A stretch of DNA of 64,000 nucleotides from Amphimedon queenslandica (GCF_000090795.2 NW_003546290.1:1-64000), one strand, 5' to 3'. Counted from the stretch's first letter, positions 12,242-23,434 are shown. Translations and numbers: made by a program. Notes: generated by a model from the letters alone, not told the origin.

Positions 12242-12789
12242 TACCGTAATTTGCCTTTTTTTCGTACAAAAATTTTTCGTTTCAGAAAAATTCAAGTGGA
12301 AATATTTTCGTCTTCTCATAGTGTACGAAAATTTTTACAGTCTGAAAATTTAGCTTCTCTTGCACATACCTTGTCCTTTACCTACTGGTAACAAGGCCGC
12401 TATAGTAGTGTTTATAATTCTTGAGATAAGAGATTCTTGACCTGGCTGTTCCCCCCGACATTACTAGTATACGGATAGTACTGGAGATGCAGCAATGACC
12501 AATTTACGGATAATAAACGGAAACATTAAATGGCTACTTTTGTCACATGGTGGACCGTTTTATTTTATAACTCAGTAGTGAAGCAACTGATTGAAGTACA
12601 GCAAGCACCAGTGGATAGAGCAAGGTTAGAGCTGCAAGAAGATACCTACTTATCAGGCCGTACCTTAGTCTTTCTTTGATGAATTAGGTCACAAATTTTG
12701 GTTGCTCAAAAATTTTCGATTGAAATATTTGCGTCAATTTAGGACCATACGAAAATATTTCCACAACGAAAAAAAGGCAAATTACGGTA
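12242..12789. mobile_element. TIR element, 548 bases
   Basis: The ends TACCGTAATTTGCCTTTTTT and its reverse complement AAAAAAGGCAAATTACGGTA are nearly perfect, and imperfect pairing extends inward through the (A/T)CGAAAATTTT stretches. No transposase frame is seen, so it is non-autonomous. Confidence 0.75.
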
Positions 12790-13626
12790 ATTTAATTTGG
12801 CTCACTAAGTGAAATTCACATTTCAAGCCACTACACAACTGAGCTAAGCCGTGCCAAAACTGAACTACATGCATATAAACTGCACTATTTTAGTGCACCC
12901 ACGGTATGTTTATCACAATGATGCACTCAGTTAAGAACAGTTCAAATAGTGTAATATGGATAAATAGGGTAATAGATTCATTGTAGCTTTACCACAAACC
13001 TTCTTCAGTTTAGGCCCTAGTGAGTTGCATGTTATTTGGAGTATGTGTGATATAAGTTCATCTGCTATGATACTGTCCGTGACTACAAGAGCAGCCGTCA
13101 TGTGAATTTCATGTGACTACTATAACCTTCCAGAGATAATCGATACCAGTTAGATCAGTATTATCTACTACCTAAAGGAGGAGAGCAAGGAAGACAGAGA
13201 TGGAAGGAAAAATACATGCCGATTGAGTGAAAAAATTTAGGGAAAAATTGCAAAATAGAAACTAATTAAAAAAATTAATGCACACAAATATGATGATTAA
13301 AACCTTAATTTTGATCAATTTGCTAGAATACATATTTTTTAAGAAATATTTTAGCTTCTTTAATGTTATGATTTGATTGATGCCAATGGTAATTAATGAT
13401 AATAATACTAATAATAATAAAATATAAATACCTGTTATTACTGTCAATACTGTAAGTGTAGAATGGTTTAGTTTGTAATAAATTATCAGGAACAACCTAA
13501 AAAAACACTACAAATCAGGAAGCACACAATTTCTATGATTCCAATAAAATGAAACAAAATGTGATTCTATTTTGCTAAGATTGGTTATAAAATTATTGGT
13601 TATTGGGAGTATTTCCTCTCTCTCAC
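12790..13626. other. Intergenic or intronic
   Basis: No firm gene. A minus-strand stretch at about 13.0-13.1 kb can be read as ELISHILQITCNSLGPKLKK before GTTTGT. It could be another exon of the methyltransferase-like relic just upstream, but the match is too weak to call. Confidence 0.3.
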
Positions 13627-14060
13627 CTCTAAAATAACTTTCTCTTCTTCTTCGTCTCGTCTCAAATCATGAATAGTTTCATTTATAAAAATAAATATTG
13701 ATTGACCAATTGCTTGTCTTCCTTGAGACTTCTGCATACCACATACCTGGAACCAAAATATGACAGCATGAGAATGAGAGTAAAAGTATGGGAATGAGAG
13801 CATAAAAATATTAAGTAAAGTGGGTATGAGAAAGAGTTATTGAACATAGGAATGAAAGATTAAGGTATCGGTATGAGATTACATAGTATGGGAAAATGGG
13901 AATGCAAGTTTTATGAGTTACCTCTCTGAATTGGCTGGTCTACTAGTGACTGGTTTGAATATGTAGACTTGTTCAAATGAGTAGTAGAGAAGATAAACAG
14001 GCCAACACTGAAAGGAGTAAACATGTCAAATAATCCACTTTACAGACAAAATGTCCGTCT

Positions 14061-14130
<70 letters not shown>

Positions 14131-14281
14131 GAGTAAGGTAAGGAGATGGATAAATGTTATTAGCATTATTATATTTTGTCTAACTAGTTCTCAGTATGGA
14201 TAGGGCCCACAAGTATTGCCACAGCACCAGTTGCTTCATTAATGTTTCTTGAATATTCTCCTGGCCTTCTACTAATGCACC
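13627..14281 (-). pseudogene. CMTR1-like cap 2'-O-methyltransferase relic, three exons
   Basis: Three minus-strand exons match the order of the metazoan cap-specific mRNA 2'-O-methyltransferase CMTR1 as I know it. They are 14189-14281 (VEGQENIQETLMKQLVL, then ALSILRT), 13922-14007 (VYLLYYSFEQVYIFKPVTSR, then PANSE, donor GTAACT) and 13627-13746 (in one frame RYVVCRSLKEDKQLVNQYLF, continuing in another as INETIHDLRRDEEEEKVILE, donor GTGAGA). The frame change falls in a T run near 13685. About 17 residues expected between the first two exons (the GGHFVCK-type methyltransferase motif) are missing, and a long GA microsatellite sits there instead. The rest of the enzyme, including most of the catalytic core, is absent. 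It is a host gene remnant, possibly carried in by duplication next to the TRIM-NHL array. Confidence 0.6.
14064..14127. repeat. (GA)n microsatellite
   Basis: About 32 uninterrupted GA units lie between two exons of the methyltransferase-like relic. Confidence 0.95.
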
Positions 14282-14450
14282 CTACAACATAATTATAATA
14301 AAGAATAATTTATAACAAGTTTGGAGGAGCTAAATTTTAGTAGCAATATTCAATTTTTATTGACCGGTTATCTACATGCATCAATTAATGGTTTCCTGTC
14401 ACAAGTTGGATCAAAAACAAAAAATTATTTTTATAAACAAAATTAGAAAT

Positions 14451-15994
14451 CTAATAAACAACAAGTCGTCTATTACTACAATCACAAACATACAATAATC
14501 CATCTTTATCAAATGTTAATCCAAAAGGATATTTAATGTGATCAATATTATTGCCTTCACTTCCAAACTTCCTAACAAACACACCATCACTGGTGAAGAC
14601 TGATATATGATGATTGCCATCACCAACATACACTAGACCAGTAGCTGCAGTGTCTATTGTTATACCTATTGGCAGAATAAGCTGTCCAGGACCAGATCCT
14701 TTACTACCAAACTGACTCACAAACTTTCCACCTGGAGAGAACTTTTGAATTCGATGATTATAAGTATCAGCAACATACATTAATCCTTGACTGTCAATAG
14801 CAATGTCATGTGGATACTGAAACTGTCCATTAGCTGATCCTTCACTACCAAATAATTGAGAGAAGGTTAGATCAGGATTCAAGACTTGTATACGATGATT
14901 ACCCCTATCAGCAATATAAACCTGTCCTGTTATAGGAGAGATGGCTATACAAGGAGGAGTATTGAATTGTAGTGGTTCAATACCAAACTCACCAACTGAT
15001 GCTATAAGGTATCCATCCATGCTTATCTTCTGAATCCTGTGATTATCAGATACAAGAATGAATTTGTCTTGAGTAATGGCTACACCACAAGGAGAAAACT
15101 TGACATTACCACTTCCTCCTTTCCTTCCTAATGATTTCACTTTCTTTCCTTCTCTATCCAGTATTGTTACACAGTGACCATCACGCTCAGTTATTATAAC
15201 ATGATCATCACCACTTACAGCAACTCCACAGGGACCCTTAAGTTTAGTTATAGTACGTACTGGAGTGATGTTATCAAGGTAAGGATTGATAGGGATGACT
15301 AGTGAGGTATCCTCAAGGTGTACATCATATACTTGTACTTTTACTGTATGAGTACCACGTGTTGAAGGGTTACACTGTATCCTATACACTCCAGGATCAG
15401 TGCTGGTGGTAGTGACTGTAGTGTGAATGGGTTGATCACCTTTACCTACTGATACTAGACTACACCTCAGAGAAGAGAGGGGAACACACAAAACAGATGA
15501 ATCTGGTGCCACTATTGAAAGTAAAAACGAAATTGTTCTGCCAGCAGGTGTAATATGATCAATCTTTTTCACTCTACACTGCTCTAGTGCAGTAGATGAG
15601 TAGGTCACAATATCTCCAATGTGATGTAGCGATTTCATATCTTTACTCAATACAAAGTCAGCCTTTTCCTTTGGATGTAACTCCTCCGCATTGATCCCTG
15701 CAGTAACTTCACTCAAACGCTCCATCATCTGTTTTTTAGACCTCAGGATTTGTTGAGGACTGCCTGCCTTCAGACTCTGTTCCACATAATCCTCAACATC
15801 CTCTAGAAGACTCAAACTCATTTTTGCTGATTTCCTTTGCTCTGACAGCACCTTTAGTTTAGCATCAGTGACCCTCTTTGCTTGCTCAGTCAGTTTCCTC
15901 TCTGACTGATGAAGAACATTCATCATTTCCTCTACCATTTCATGTATTTCTTCTAAGACTCCTTCTCCTCTCTCTCTAATCTCACCCTCTCTCT
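14451..15994 (-). CDS. TRIM-NHL protein, 3' part only (cut by assembly gap)
   Basis: The frame enters from the gap at the coiled coil (REGEIRERGEGVLEEIHEMV) and runs to a stop at 14451. It keeps the rest of the coiled coil, a filamin-type immunoglobulin-like domain (DPGVYRIQCNPSTRGTHTVK) and six NHL repeats ending NRRLVVY. It is closely similar to the complete copies at 17.2, 27.0 and 37.6 kb. RING and B-box sequences are missing because the ten-N gap at 15995-16004 joins this coding sequence directly to non-coding DNA. That DNA matches the 3' flank of another copy. The gap length is therefore probably arbitrary and the 5' half has been lost in assembly. The sequence up to the gap shows no lesion. 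Confidence 0.8.
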
Positions 15995-16004
15995 NNNNNN
16001 NNNN
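15995..16004. other. Assembly gap (10 N)
   Basis: Ten consecutive N bases join the middle of a TRIM-NHL coding sequence to non-coding flank. The real missing sequence must be at least about 1 kb if the gene is complete. Confidence 0.95.
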
Positions 16005-16380
16005 TATCGCATATATGAAAGAATAAAAGTCACAACGAGACACCTACGGTGATTGGACTCGCCACAGCTGCTCTTGCATTTATACACTATTCTATTATCT
16101 ACTCTCTTCTACTCTCTACTCTTCATCTCTATTATGCAGCATGATCGAGATAATGACAATGCATGATTCATTACTTTTAGTAGTGCATGTAGCATGTTCT
16201 GTACCAACTCAAGTCAAAAGAGCTACAAAAACTAACACCTATTATGAAGGCGCAGATACTGTTGTCTTGATAGAATTTATTAATTTAAGGGATCATGCAT
16301 AAAACAGCAAAAGAATTATGCATTAAGAAATGCAAGCCAGCTAAGATGGCATGTAAAAATAATTGCCAATTAATAGAGGC
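16005..16380. repeat. Segmental duplicate of 26136-26502
   Basis: About 370 bases, starting at TATCGC(A/C)TATATGAAAGAA, match 26136-26502 with only scattered differences. In the other copy this segment lies 3' of a TRIM-NHL gene on the minus strand, so here it is probably the 3' flank of the 17.2 kb gene. Confidence 0.85.
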
Positions 16381-16631
16381 ATGACACATGACCAAAGAAG
16401 CTTAAGTTTTTTTCGAGGTTTTTTACTTTTTAAGAGTGATTTATCATAAGTTATATGAAACAATATTTAAAAGAGTTGTAAGAGTCTACCACTGCTAGCC
16501 TACCCCATTTCTGCCTCAACCCTTCACAAAGTCGGACGGCCAGGATGAAGTTTCATGAAGCATAAGTCTCTACCAAGTAAGAATTAAGAAATTCTACACA
16601 TAGATCTATTAGGGAAATAGAAGGAAGTAGT

Positions 16632-16763
16632 CTACTGGAAGAGTGTCATGAATGGCCATGCTAGTAGTACAGGTTTTACTCGTAGAACTCGTTTAGTAAA
16701 CAGGTTCTGTCGAGCATCACTTTCAAGATCACTGATAGAGCGATCAAACCACTTGAAGGCCAA
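16632..16763 (-). CDS. Candidate terminal exon, unrecognised
   Basis: A strong acceptor (CTATTTCTTTAG) opens a 43-codon frame that ends in TAG. It includes FKWFDRSISDLESDARQNLF and RVLRVKPVLLAWPF, which looks like genuine protein. I do not recognise the family. The last bases (CTACTGGAAGAGTGTCAT on the plus strand) recur at 26590 without the rest, so this exon predates, or was partly lost in, the segmental duplication. It could be the end of a larger minus-strand gene in which the TRIM-NHL copies are embedded. Confidence 0.35.
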   Translation of the reverse strand: MAFKWFDRSISDLESDARQNLFTKRVLRVKPVLLAWPFMTLFQ

Positions 16764-17170
16764 CTAAAGAAATAGAAGAGAACACATCACTATTTATAAT
16801 ACTCTCAACCTTCTTTCTCAAATCTTCTTTAAATATCAACTATCAAGAGCATGAGCATTAAGATTGGCATATTATGATCTTGAGAAATTGTATCAAAGTT
16901 TTGGCAATGGAGATCAATTTACCAAAATGACTATATTTATAGCTATTAATGGGGTCACATTTTATCAAAGACCTACAAAGCTTTGGAAATCTAGTACTGC
17001 CAATATTGTGTCAATATTCTGTGGTGTGCAGTACAAGAACAACTTGTACTCAATTGCTAACATACTCCATCCTCCTTTTCAACTATTGCCATGTACAAAC
17101 TAAGTCATTGATATTAAATTAAAAAAAATCATTAACTAAAAGTAAAAATAGAAGTATAAATAACTGTAAC

Positions 17171-19438
17171 CTAATAAACAACAAGTCGGTTGTTACTAAA
17201 ATCACAAACATACAAGAATCCATCTTTATCAAATGACAATCCATAAGGATTATTAAACTGATCAATATTATTGCCAAAACTTCCAAACTTACTAACAAAC
17301 ACACCATCAGTAGTGAAGATTGATATACGATTATTGCCCAATTCACTAACGTACACAAGACCAGTAGCTGCAGTGTCTATTGTCATACCTATTGGAATAT
17401 AAAGCTTTCCAGGACCAGATCCTTCAGTACCAAAGTGGCCCACAAACTTTCCACCTGCAGAAAACTTCTGAATGCGATGATTATCCCTATCAGCAACATA
17501 CACTAATCCTTGACTGTCAATAGCAATGTCACGTGGAAACTTAAACCATCCATTAGCTGATCTTTTACTACCAAATGAATGAGAGAAGGTTAGATCAGGA
17601 TTCAAGACTTGTATACGATGATTACCATTATCAGCAATATAAACCTGTCCTGTTAAAGGAGAAATGGCTATACCTGAAGGACCATTAAATTGTAGTGGTC
17701 CACTGCCCTCCTTACCAACTGATGCTATAAGGTATCCATCCATGCCTATCTTCTGGATCCTGTGATTATCAGATACAAGAATGAATTTGTCTGGAGTAAA
17801 GGCTACACCACGAGGAGAAGAAAACTTGACATCACTACTTCCTCTTTTCCCTCCTAATGATTTCACTTTCTTTCCTTCTCTATCCAGTATCGTTACACAG
17901 TGGCCAGTACACTCAGTAATTATAAGATGATTATCATCAGTTACAGTAACTCCCCAGGGACGCTCAAGCTCAGATATAGTACGTACTACTGGTGTGACAT
18001 TATAAAAAAAAGGATTGATAGGGATGACTAGTGAGGTATCCTCAAGGTATACATCATACACTTGTACTTTTACTGTATGAGTACCACGTGTTGAAGGGTT
18101 ACACTGTATCCTATACACTCCAGGATCAGTGCTGGTGGTAGTGATTGTAGTGTGAATGGGTTGATCACCTTTACCAACTGGTACTAGACTACACCTCAGA
18201 GAAGAGAGAGGAACAGACAAAAGAGATGAATCTGGTGCTTCCATTGATAGTGAAAATGAAACTGATAAGCCAGAAGGTGTAATACGATCAATCTTCTTTA
18301 CTCTACACTGCTGTAGTGGGAACATATCTCCAATGTGATGTAGTGATTTGATATCTTTAATCAATAAAAAATCAGCTTTTTCCTTTGGATGTAACTCTTC
18401 CACATTGATCCCTGCAGTAACTTCACTCATACGCTCCATCATCTGTTTCTTAGACCTCAGGAATTGTTGAGGACTGCCTGTCTTCAGGCTTTGTTCCACA
18501 TAATCCTCAACATCCTCCAGAAGACTCAAACTCATTTCTGCTGATTTCATTTGCTTTGACAGCACCTTTAGTTTATCATCAGTGACCCTCTTTGCCTGCT
18601 CAGTCAGTTTCTTCTCTGACTGACGAAGAACTTTCATCATTTCCTCTACCATTTCATGTATTTCTTCTAAGACTCCTTCTCCTCTCTCTCTGATCTCACC
18701 CTCTCTCTCTGCTAGAGCAGACAGGACCTTTTTCAGTCCTTCAATTTTCCCTTTTACCGGATTAAGAGATTTCTCCAGTGCTTCTTTGTGTTTAGTAAAA
18801 CTATCAGCTATTAGGTTATACTTATGATCTTTATGAGTGACTACAATACAATCACGACAAATTGATTTATCGCATGTGTCACAGTAATACTTTAATGGCT
18901 CATCATGACTTGGTATGGGACAAATGAGAGGTGCTTCCTGTTTAGCTGGAGCTAGCAATTGTGAAGTAGAAGAGAAATCAGAGGCTGTCACCTCATCAAG
19001 ATTTGTCAGTTGATGGTTAGCAAAAAGAGCCCATTTCTTGTGCATAGAGATACATTCTGTACAAAGGAATTGACTGCAGTCTTTGCAGTATCCAGTGGCA
19101 TTAGCTGAAGTGCAGTTGTCACAGGTGACTTGTTGAGGATCAGCTACTTTCTTCATTAGGCTGTATATCTCTTTGAGGTTGTTGAGAGTGAATGCTACAG
19201 GAAAGGCTCCTGCTCCTTCTTCTGCTAACTCTGTACAATGACGACAAGTGGGACAAGAGAGGTAATAGGTCTCATTCTTCTTATCCAGAGGTAATCCCTC
19301 CAGACAGTGCTGACAAAATGAGTGATGGCAGGGTAAAGTCTTAGGGTTGGCATAGTGGTCAAGACACACAGGACAGGTGAGCTGTTCCTCCAGCTTAAGG
19401 AGACCAGGAGAAGAAGATGAAGATGGTTTGGTTGCCAT
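17171..19438 (-). CDS. TRIM-NHL E3 ubiquitin ligase, two B-boxes, intact
   Basis: The product has 755 residues from a single exon; the start MATKPSSSSS is shared by the paralogues. The RING finger is C22, C25, C37, H39, C42, C45, C62, C65. A first B-box lies at about 106-142 and a second at about 173-205. A coiled coil follows at about 220-350, a filamin-type Ig-like domain around 410-470, and six NHL repeats fill about 480-755, ending NNRLVVY. This is the TRIM2/TRIM3/TRIM71 architecture. RING predicts E2-dependent ubiquitin transfer in the cytosol; the NHL propeller is the likely substrate or RNA-binding face. Unlike the 20.4, 27.0 and 37.6 kb copies it has two B-boxes instead of one. It is head to head with the 20.4 kb gene across about 1 kb, which may be a shared promoter region. 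No lesion is seen. Confidence 0.9.
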   Translation of the reverse strand: MATKPSSSSSPGLLKLEEQLTCPVCLDHYANPKTLPCHHSFCQHCLEGLPLDKKNETYYLSCPTCRHCTELAEEGAGAFPVAFTLNNLKEIYSLMKKVADPQQVTCDNCTSANATGYCKDCSQFLCTECISMHKKWALFANHQLTNLDEVTASDFSSTSQLLAPAKQEAPLICPIPSHDEPLKYYCDTCDKSICRDCIVVTHKDHKYNLIADSFTKHKEALEKSLNPVKGKIEGLKKVLSALAEREGEIRERGEGVLEEIHEMVEEMMKVLRQSEKKLTEQAKRVTDDKLKVLSKQMKSAEMSLSLLEDVEDYVEQSLKTGSPQQFLRSKKQMMERMSEVTAGINVEELHPKEKADFLLIKDIKSLHHIGDMFPLQQCRVKKIDRITPSGLSVSFSLSMEAPDSSLLSVPLSSLRCSLVPVGKGDQPIHTTITTTSTDPGVYRIQCNPSTRGTHTVKVQVYDVYLEDTSLVIPINPFFYNVTPVVRTISELERPWGVTVTDDNHLIITECTGHCVTILDREGKKVKSLGGKRGSSDVKFSSPRGVAFTPDKFILVSDNHRIQKIGMDGYLIASVGKEGSGPLQFNGPSGIAISPLTGQVYIADNGNHRIQVLNPDLTFSHSFGSKRSANGWFKFPRDIAIDSQGLVYVADRDNHRIQKFSAGGKFVGHFGTEGSGPGKLYIPIGMTIDTAATGLVYVSELGNNRISIFTTDGVFVSKFGSFGNNIDQFNNPYGLSFDKDGFLYVCDFSNNRLVVY

Positions 19439-20442
19439 TTCAAGAAAAGAATAAAATTGTGTATAGACTATAAAGCAAGTATAAAAAATGAAGAGATATA
19501 AAGGTAGAAGACGGTAAATGAAGACAAAGAAGGAAAGAATGAACGATAAGAAATTGAAGAAGCTGGAATGAATGAGAATGAGAACAGCCTGGGGAAAGAT
19601 AGCCCTGACAACCTCTTGGAATATTCTATAGTCCTGTGACTACAGGAAGTTATGATAGTGTAGATAACATTCCTTTCTCATAGCAAGTTAGTAAAAGTAA
19701 ATCTAACAGTGTGTATGAACATTGGGCAAATAAATTTTCTCATTTGGTACAATGTAGCTACATGCACATGACTACTACATGTACATACAGAATTAACTCT
19801 CAATAACAGCATTCCTGCATGCAGCATTTTAACCTTAACCTTTCTTCTGCAATAATCCACCTGGGTTCTTAGATGCCTTATCCTTATGATACTGGAAGTG
19901 AATAAGGCAGATTCACAATAAGAGTCACAAATTTAGTCCCACTATAATTTTTTACTCTATGGTATGGTTCTATGGGAAACTTCATTGCTGGTTGCTATGA
20001 TTAATAAATGTTAATATAATTCATTGTCACTGTAACTATGTACTATAGTCACAAGATCTTTGAATATTATTACACTATAACTGCCTTTTTGCCCTCTTCG
20101 CCTTAGTTTAACCTCCTAGTCTCTCCAATTATAGTTTTATAATCTCTTGAGTCACTCATTCTTTAGAATTCTGTTTGTTACATAAAGGTAGGGAGCATGC
20201 ACTATTATACTACTTGTGTAGTGTACATAAAAATATTATTTCTATTGACTGATAGTGCTCTTGCTGTTTTACTCTATTGTATAGGGTTGACTATTAAAGC
20301 TGTCAAAGCTAACACTATTCAAGTGGTCACAGGGCTATCCTTTCTCAGTCACTGTTTTCTTTTAAAGCTCTTTTTATTCTGATCTTTTGACTTTCTCCAG
20401 TTATAGTGAGTTACTTCTGCCTTACACTTTCTTGAAATTAAA
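19439..20442. promoter_or_regulatory. Divergent intergenic region between two TRIM-NHL genes
   Basis: One kilobase separates the two start codons. AGGAAGTTATGATAG at about 19643 lies roughly 205 bases upstream of the minus-strand gene. GGAAGTTAT recurs at comparable distances upstream of the 27.0 kb gene (about 29283) and the 37.6 kb gene (about 39793). GGAAG is an ETS-type core. Conservation among paralogues could be functional or simply shared ancestry. Confidence 0.4.
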
Positions 20443-22525
20443 ATGGCAACCAAGCCATCTTCATCTTCTTGTAGTCTTCTCAAACTGGAGGAAGAGCTCA
20501 CCTGTCCTGTGTGTCTTGAGTGCTATACCAACCCTAAGATCCTACCCTGCCATCACTCATTCTGTCAGCACTGTCTGGAGGGATTACCTCTGGATAAGAA
20601 GAATGAGACTTATTACCTCTCTTGTCCCACTTGTCGTCGTTGTACAGAGTTACCAGAAGAAGGAGCAGGAACCTTTCCTGTAGCATTTACTCTCAACACC
20701 CTTAAAGAGATACACAATACAATGGAGAAGACACCATCAGATTTGCCAAATCCTGAAGAAGCTACATGTAGTGATCATGGAAAATCATTTGAGCTATTCT
20801 GTGAAATTTGTGATTTAGTAATCTGTGTAAACTGTTTAGCTCAGAATCACAAACATCATGAATGTGAATTAATCACTGACAGTTACACTAAACACTGTCA
20901 AAAGTTAAAAGAACATCTATTACCAGTTGAGGGAATGAAAGAAACACTCAAGAAGGTCCTGTCTGCTCTAGCAGAGAGAGAGGGTGAGATCAGAGAGAGA
21001 GGAGAAGGAGTCTTAGAAGAAATACATGAAATGGTAGAGGAAATGATGAAAGTTCTTCGTCAATCAGAGAGGAAACTGACTGAGCAGGCAAAGAAGGTCA
21101 CTGATGATAAACTAAAGGTGCTGTCAGAGCAAATGAAATCAGCAGAAATGAGTTTGAGTCTTTTGGAGGATGTTGAGAATTATGTGGAACAAAGTCTGAA
21201 GACAGGCAGGCCTCAACAAGTCCTGGAATCTAAAAAACAGATGATGGAGCGTATGAGTGAAGTTACTGCAGGGATCAATAATATAGAGCTACAACCAAAG
21301 GAAGAGGCTGACTTCATATTGAGTAAAGATATCAAATCATTACATCACATTGGAGATATTGTGACCTACTCATCCACTGCAGTACAGCAGTGTAGAGGGA
21401 AAAAAGTTGGCTACTTTGAACGTCTACCAAAAGTGAAGAAAATTTCATTTTCACTATCATTGGAGGCACCAGATTCATCTCTTTTGTCTGTTCCCCTCTC
21501 TTTTCTGAGGTGTAGTCTAGTACTAGTTGGTAAAGGTGATCAACCCATTCACACTACAGTCACTACCACCAGCACTGATCCTGGAGTGTATAGGATACAG
21601 TGTAACCCTTCAACCAGTGGTACTCACACAGTAAAAGTACAAGTATATGATGTACACCTTGAAGATACCTCACTAGTCATCCCTATCAATCCTTACCTTG
21701 ATAGCATCACTCCAGTATGTACCATAACTAAATTAAAATGTCCTTGGAAAGTTGCTGTAACTGATGATGATCATATTATAGTAACTGAGTGTGATGGTCA
21801 CTGTGTAACAATACTGGATAGAGAAGGAAAAATTGTTAAAGCATTAGGAAGAGAAGGAGGAAGTGGCAAGGTCAAGTTCTCTTTTCCATGTGGTGTAGCC
21901 ATTACTCCAGACAATTTCATTCTCGTATCTGATGGTAATCACAAGATCCAGAAGATAAGCATGGATGGATGTCTTATAGCATCAGTTGGTGGTGAGGAGG
22001 GCAGTGAGCCACTACAATTCTGTGATCCCTATGGTATAGCCATTTCTCCTATAACAGGACAGGTTTACATTGCAGACAAATTTAATCATCGTATACAAGT
22101 CTTGAATCCTGATCTAACCTTCTCTCATTCATTTGGTAGTGAAGGATCAGCTAATGGACAGTTTCTTTTTCCACGTGACATTGCTATTGACAGTCAAGGA
22201 TTAGTGTATGTTACTGATAGGGAGAATCATCGCATTCAGAAGTTCTCTCCAGATGGAACGTTTGTGGCTCAGTTTGGTACTGAAGGATCTGGTCCAGGCC
22301 AGTTTTATGGCATAACAATAGACACTGCATCTACTGATAGTTTATGTTAGTGAACATTTTAATCATTGTATATCAGTCTTCACTAGTGATGGTGTGTTTG
22401 TTAAAAAGTTTGGAAGTGAAGGCAATAATATTGATCAGTTTAATGATCCTTGTAGTTTAGCATTTGATAAAGATGGATTCTTGTATGTTTGTGATTTTAG
22501 TAACAACCGACTTGTTGTTTATTAA
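20443..22525 (+). CDS. TRIM-NHL gene, frameshifted in the fifth NHL repeat
   Basis: The single-exon frame from 20443 gives 635 residues. RING is C21, C24, C36, H38, C41, C44, C61, C64. There is one B-box (C109, H112, C120, C123, C128, C131, H136, H139), then coiled coil, filamin-type domain and NHL repeats. It stops at 22350 after IDTASTDSLC, where the paralogues read IDTAATGLVYVSE. Two bases are missing relative to them near 22335. The rest of the propeller continues intact in another frame to the usual NNRLVVY and stop at 22525. The truncated protein would lack the last one and a half NHL blades and probably could not close its propeller. This is a recent lesion or an assembly error, because everything else is preserved. 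It is the only copy of the array on the plus strand, head to head with the 17.2 kb gene. Confidence 0.8.
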
Positions 22526-22677
22526 TAATGCTTAATGCTATTAATTGTTGTCACTTAATTTTTTAAACGTTAACTTATTGAAATGTAGTGCAAAATTCCA
22601 ATATTAAATACAATAATTTATTTATATGCACATGTTACAATCATAAATACATATACTTATTACACTATACACTATAC

Positions 22678-22808
22678 CTTGAGTTCTGTTCATCTCTCTC
22701 CACTCCCACTATAGCCTGTCTTATCCCTGGCTGCTTGTACAACTGCTGTAGGACTGTATTCATGTAACAAGTGGCCCCAGCATTCTTAAGACCAAAGTCA
22801 CCACAAAT
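22678..22808 (-). pseudogene. USP9X-like deubiquitinase exon with the catalytic Cys box
   Basis: An open minus-strand exon with acceptor CCATTGGTAG and donor GTATAG reads [20 protein letters not shown], then [21 protein letters not shown](S/T)V is the catalytic cysteine box of the USP9X/fat facets type of ubiquitin-specific proteases. The exon itself has no lesion, but the upstream exons it needs and the rest of the protease domain are not next to it. A second copy with a stop is at 40355-40499. I therefore call it a relic, although part of a widely spread living gene on the minus strand cannot be excluded. Confidence 0.55.
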
Positions 22809-23119
22809 CTACCAATGGTGAGTGGATGAAACTAAAAGTATGGTCAAGTAATGGAAGAGAAAGATGACAGAGAGAGAGGGTATGAGAGAAAGAGAAGAGG
22901 AAGGACATAAGTCGCATAATACATAATTGACATAATTATGTAACATTATAATGTTATCATTACCCTATCTTACAATATCTTACTGTATCACTTACTATAT
23001 ATCTCCTCCCTCTTCCCACCTCTCTTATTCCTCCTCTCTCCCTCTTTCTTCTTTTCTCTCTCTCCCCCCTCTCTCTCCCTCCCTCCCTCACCTCTCATTC
23101 TTTAGAGTTCATTGGTCTA

Positions 23120-23250
23120 CAGTTAAAAACTTAAGATGCATTGCTATCAACCTATTGGCTACACACTTCAAGTTAGCAAGACAGTCCATAGAGAGTTTAA
23201 TGAGGAGATCATAGGCAGCTACACTAGCAGCACAATCACTACATCTAATG
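23120..23250 (-). pseudogene. USP9X-like helix exon preceding the Cys box
   Basis: On the minus strand, after acceptor CTCCATTAG, the frame reads CAASVAAYDLLIKLSMDCLA, then NLKCVANRLIAMH. This resembles the segment AYELLVALAVGCVRNLK just before the catalytic Cys box in USP9X. It lies upstream of the Cys-box exon at 22678, in the right order. The same exon recurs at about 40790-40915. Plus-strand frames through here are antisense. Confidence 0.5.
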
Positions 23251-23277
23251 GAGGAATAATAATAATAATAATAATAC

Positions 23278-23400
23278 ACTATCAACACATCCAGAGACTG
23301 TCAGTCACTATCTGGCGTTTCAATGCTCAGAAGTGGCTCATATTTTCCCACTCTTCCTCCCCCAGTGGATGGAATAGTTTAGGCTTTAATTTTTAATTTA
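23278..23400 (+). mobile_element. Retroelement 3' tail fragment
   Basis: The frame HIQRLSVTIWRFNA followed by the 3' sequence CTTCCTCC(C/T)(C/T)CAGTGGATGG resembles the end of the element at 29.43-29.95 kb (LLQRLFVAVQRENA, and a related CAGTGGATGG tail). It is a short broken remnant. Confidence 0.4.
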
Positions 23401-23434
23401 TGTATGTTTTAGTGTTGGCTAATGTTTTTTGGAT

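Noticed and set aside
22678-22808. Complete active ubiquitin protease at this site
   Set aside because: Only the Cys-box exon and one preceding exon are present. The His box and the rest of the domain are not adjacent, and duplicates carry stops.
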